Assembly (NCBI GenBank): GCA_937951485.1
Contig: CALEDJ010000018.1
Location: 40,902-104,901, forward strand
Reading direction: 5' to 3'
Source: an uncultured bacterium
GTDB lineage: Bacteria > Hydrogenedentota > Hydrogenedentia > Hydrogenedentales > CAILVY01
Length of the DNA: 64,000 bases
Positions 63,711-64,000 of the stretch are shown in pieces (the stretch's first letter is position 1; every line of letters begins with the position of its first letter). The position numbers and the translations under genes are program-made. The notes under the pieces were generated by a model. That model saw only the letters and a list, made by a program, of their open reading frames with translations, ran no database searches and was not told the DNA's origin.

Positions 63711-63978
63711 CCTTCCCCCTCACCCCACCCCTCTCCCGGAGGGAGAGGGAGCAGCGGCATGCCTCAGGCTTTGCCCTAAACCCCCTCTCCCGCTGGGAGA
63801 GGGAGCAGCGTCATGCCTCAGGTTGCGCGCTAAACCCCCTCTCCCTCTGGGAGAGGGAGCAGCGGCATGCCTCAGGTTGCGCGCTAAACGCCCTCTCCCG
63901 CTGGGAGAGGGAGCAACAGCATGGCTCAGGTTGCGCGCTAAACGCCCTCTCCCGCTGGGAGAGGGGTGGGTTGAGGGG
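63711..63978 (-). repeat. 54-bp tandem repeat array 2 with inverted ends
   Basis: Units start at 63731, 63785, 63839, 63893 and 63947, all 54 bp apart, each with a ctctcccgctgggagag-type hairpin and a 36-base linker containing catgcctcagg. The left end is ctcaccccacccctctccc and the right end gggagaggggtgggttgag. Read on the minus strand the linkers align well with those of array 1 at 20386-20647 (shared gaggcatgc core and tail gctcc), so the two are homologous and oppositely oriented. The rest of 63593-64000 holds nothing recognisable. Confidence 0.9.
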
Positions 63979-64000
63979 GGAACAAAACAGTACCCCCTGG

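Overview
The window is GC-rich bacterial DNA with dense, mostly short operons. It combines a strictly anaerobic-looking redox locus, many secreted polysaccharide-acting enzymes (sulfatase, GH38, GH10, GH-A, GH13, GH130), an anaerobic sulfatase-maturating radical SAM enzyme, lipoproteins and a DUF6268-like outer-membrane protein. This suggests a Gram-negative, hydrogen-metabolising polysaccharide degrader. A Candidatus Hydrogenedentota-like or related PVC/FCB-side lineage would fit, but that assignment is inference; there is no rRNA or tRNA in the window.

Region 1 (1-9123, minus strand) is one operon transcribed towards position 1: hdrC, hdrB, hdrA(N-half)-nuoE, nuoF, nuoG(N)-hdrA(C-half), mvhD, mvhG, mvhA (the last runs off the window). 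The striking point is that hdrA is not intact. A nuoE-nuoF-nuoG(N) (hoxEFU-like) diaphorase cassette sits inside it, so the two halves of HdrA are translated as fusions to NuoE and to the NuoG/HoxU N-terminal module. The expected product is a composite complex joining an Mvh-type [NiFe] hydrogenase, an NAD(P)H-oxidising FMN module, an HdrA-like flavin site and HdrBC.

Region 2 (9124-24000) holds a Tat-exported sulfatase, an IS4-like transposase remnant, a CPBP-like membrane protein, a GH38 protein lacking the usual nucleophile Asp, a strong-promoter structured RNA candidate (about 16945-17349), a frameshifted GH10 lipoprotein gene, a glycosyltransferase, a wrecked sulfatase gene carrying a 54-bp tandem repeat array, a hemW-like gene with a repeat-derived in-frame insertion, and a sugar-phosphate isomerase-like gene.

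Region 3 (23897-43600) contains an ammonium transporter with a consensus sigma-54 promoter, a HAD phosphatase and mannose-1-phosphate guanylyltransferase pair, a MacAB-like export operon, a YhhN-family gene, a GT83 (ArnT-like) transferase, a phospholipase D-like protein, a PHP-domain protein and lipoprotein pair, and a five-gene NfeD/flotillin membrane operon behind a good sigma-70 promoter.

Region 4 (43600-57233) has a truncated lyase-like gene beside a MITE-like element, the anSME and UROD-like pair, a GHMP kinase, queE, two tandem zinc dehydrogenases, an outer-membrane protein, cysE, a GH130 enzyme, and pntA1-pntA2-pntB with an rnk-like gene upstream.

Region 5 (57234-64000) has a long gene-poor stretch, a secreted GH-A enzyme divergent from a large GH13-family protein, and a second 54-bp repeat array homologous to the first but inverted. 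Short palindromic repeats, MITE-like pairs and gene remnants are frequent from about 11.5 kb onward, so much of this part is being remodelled by repeats.
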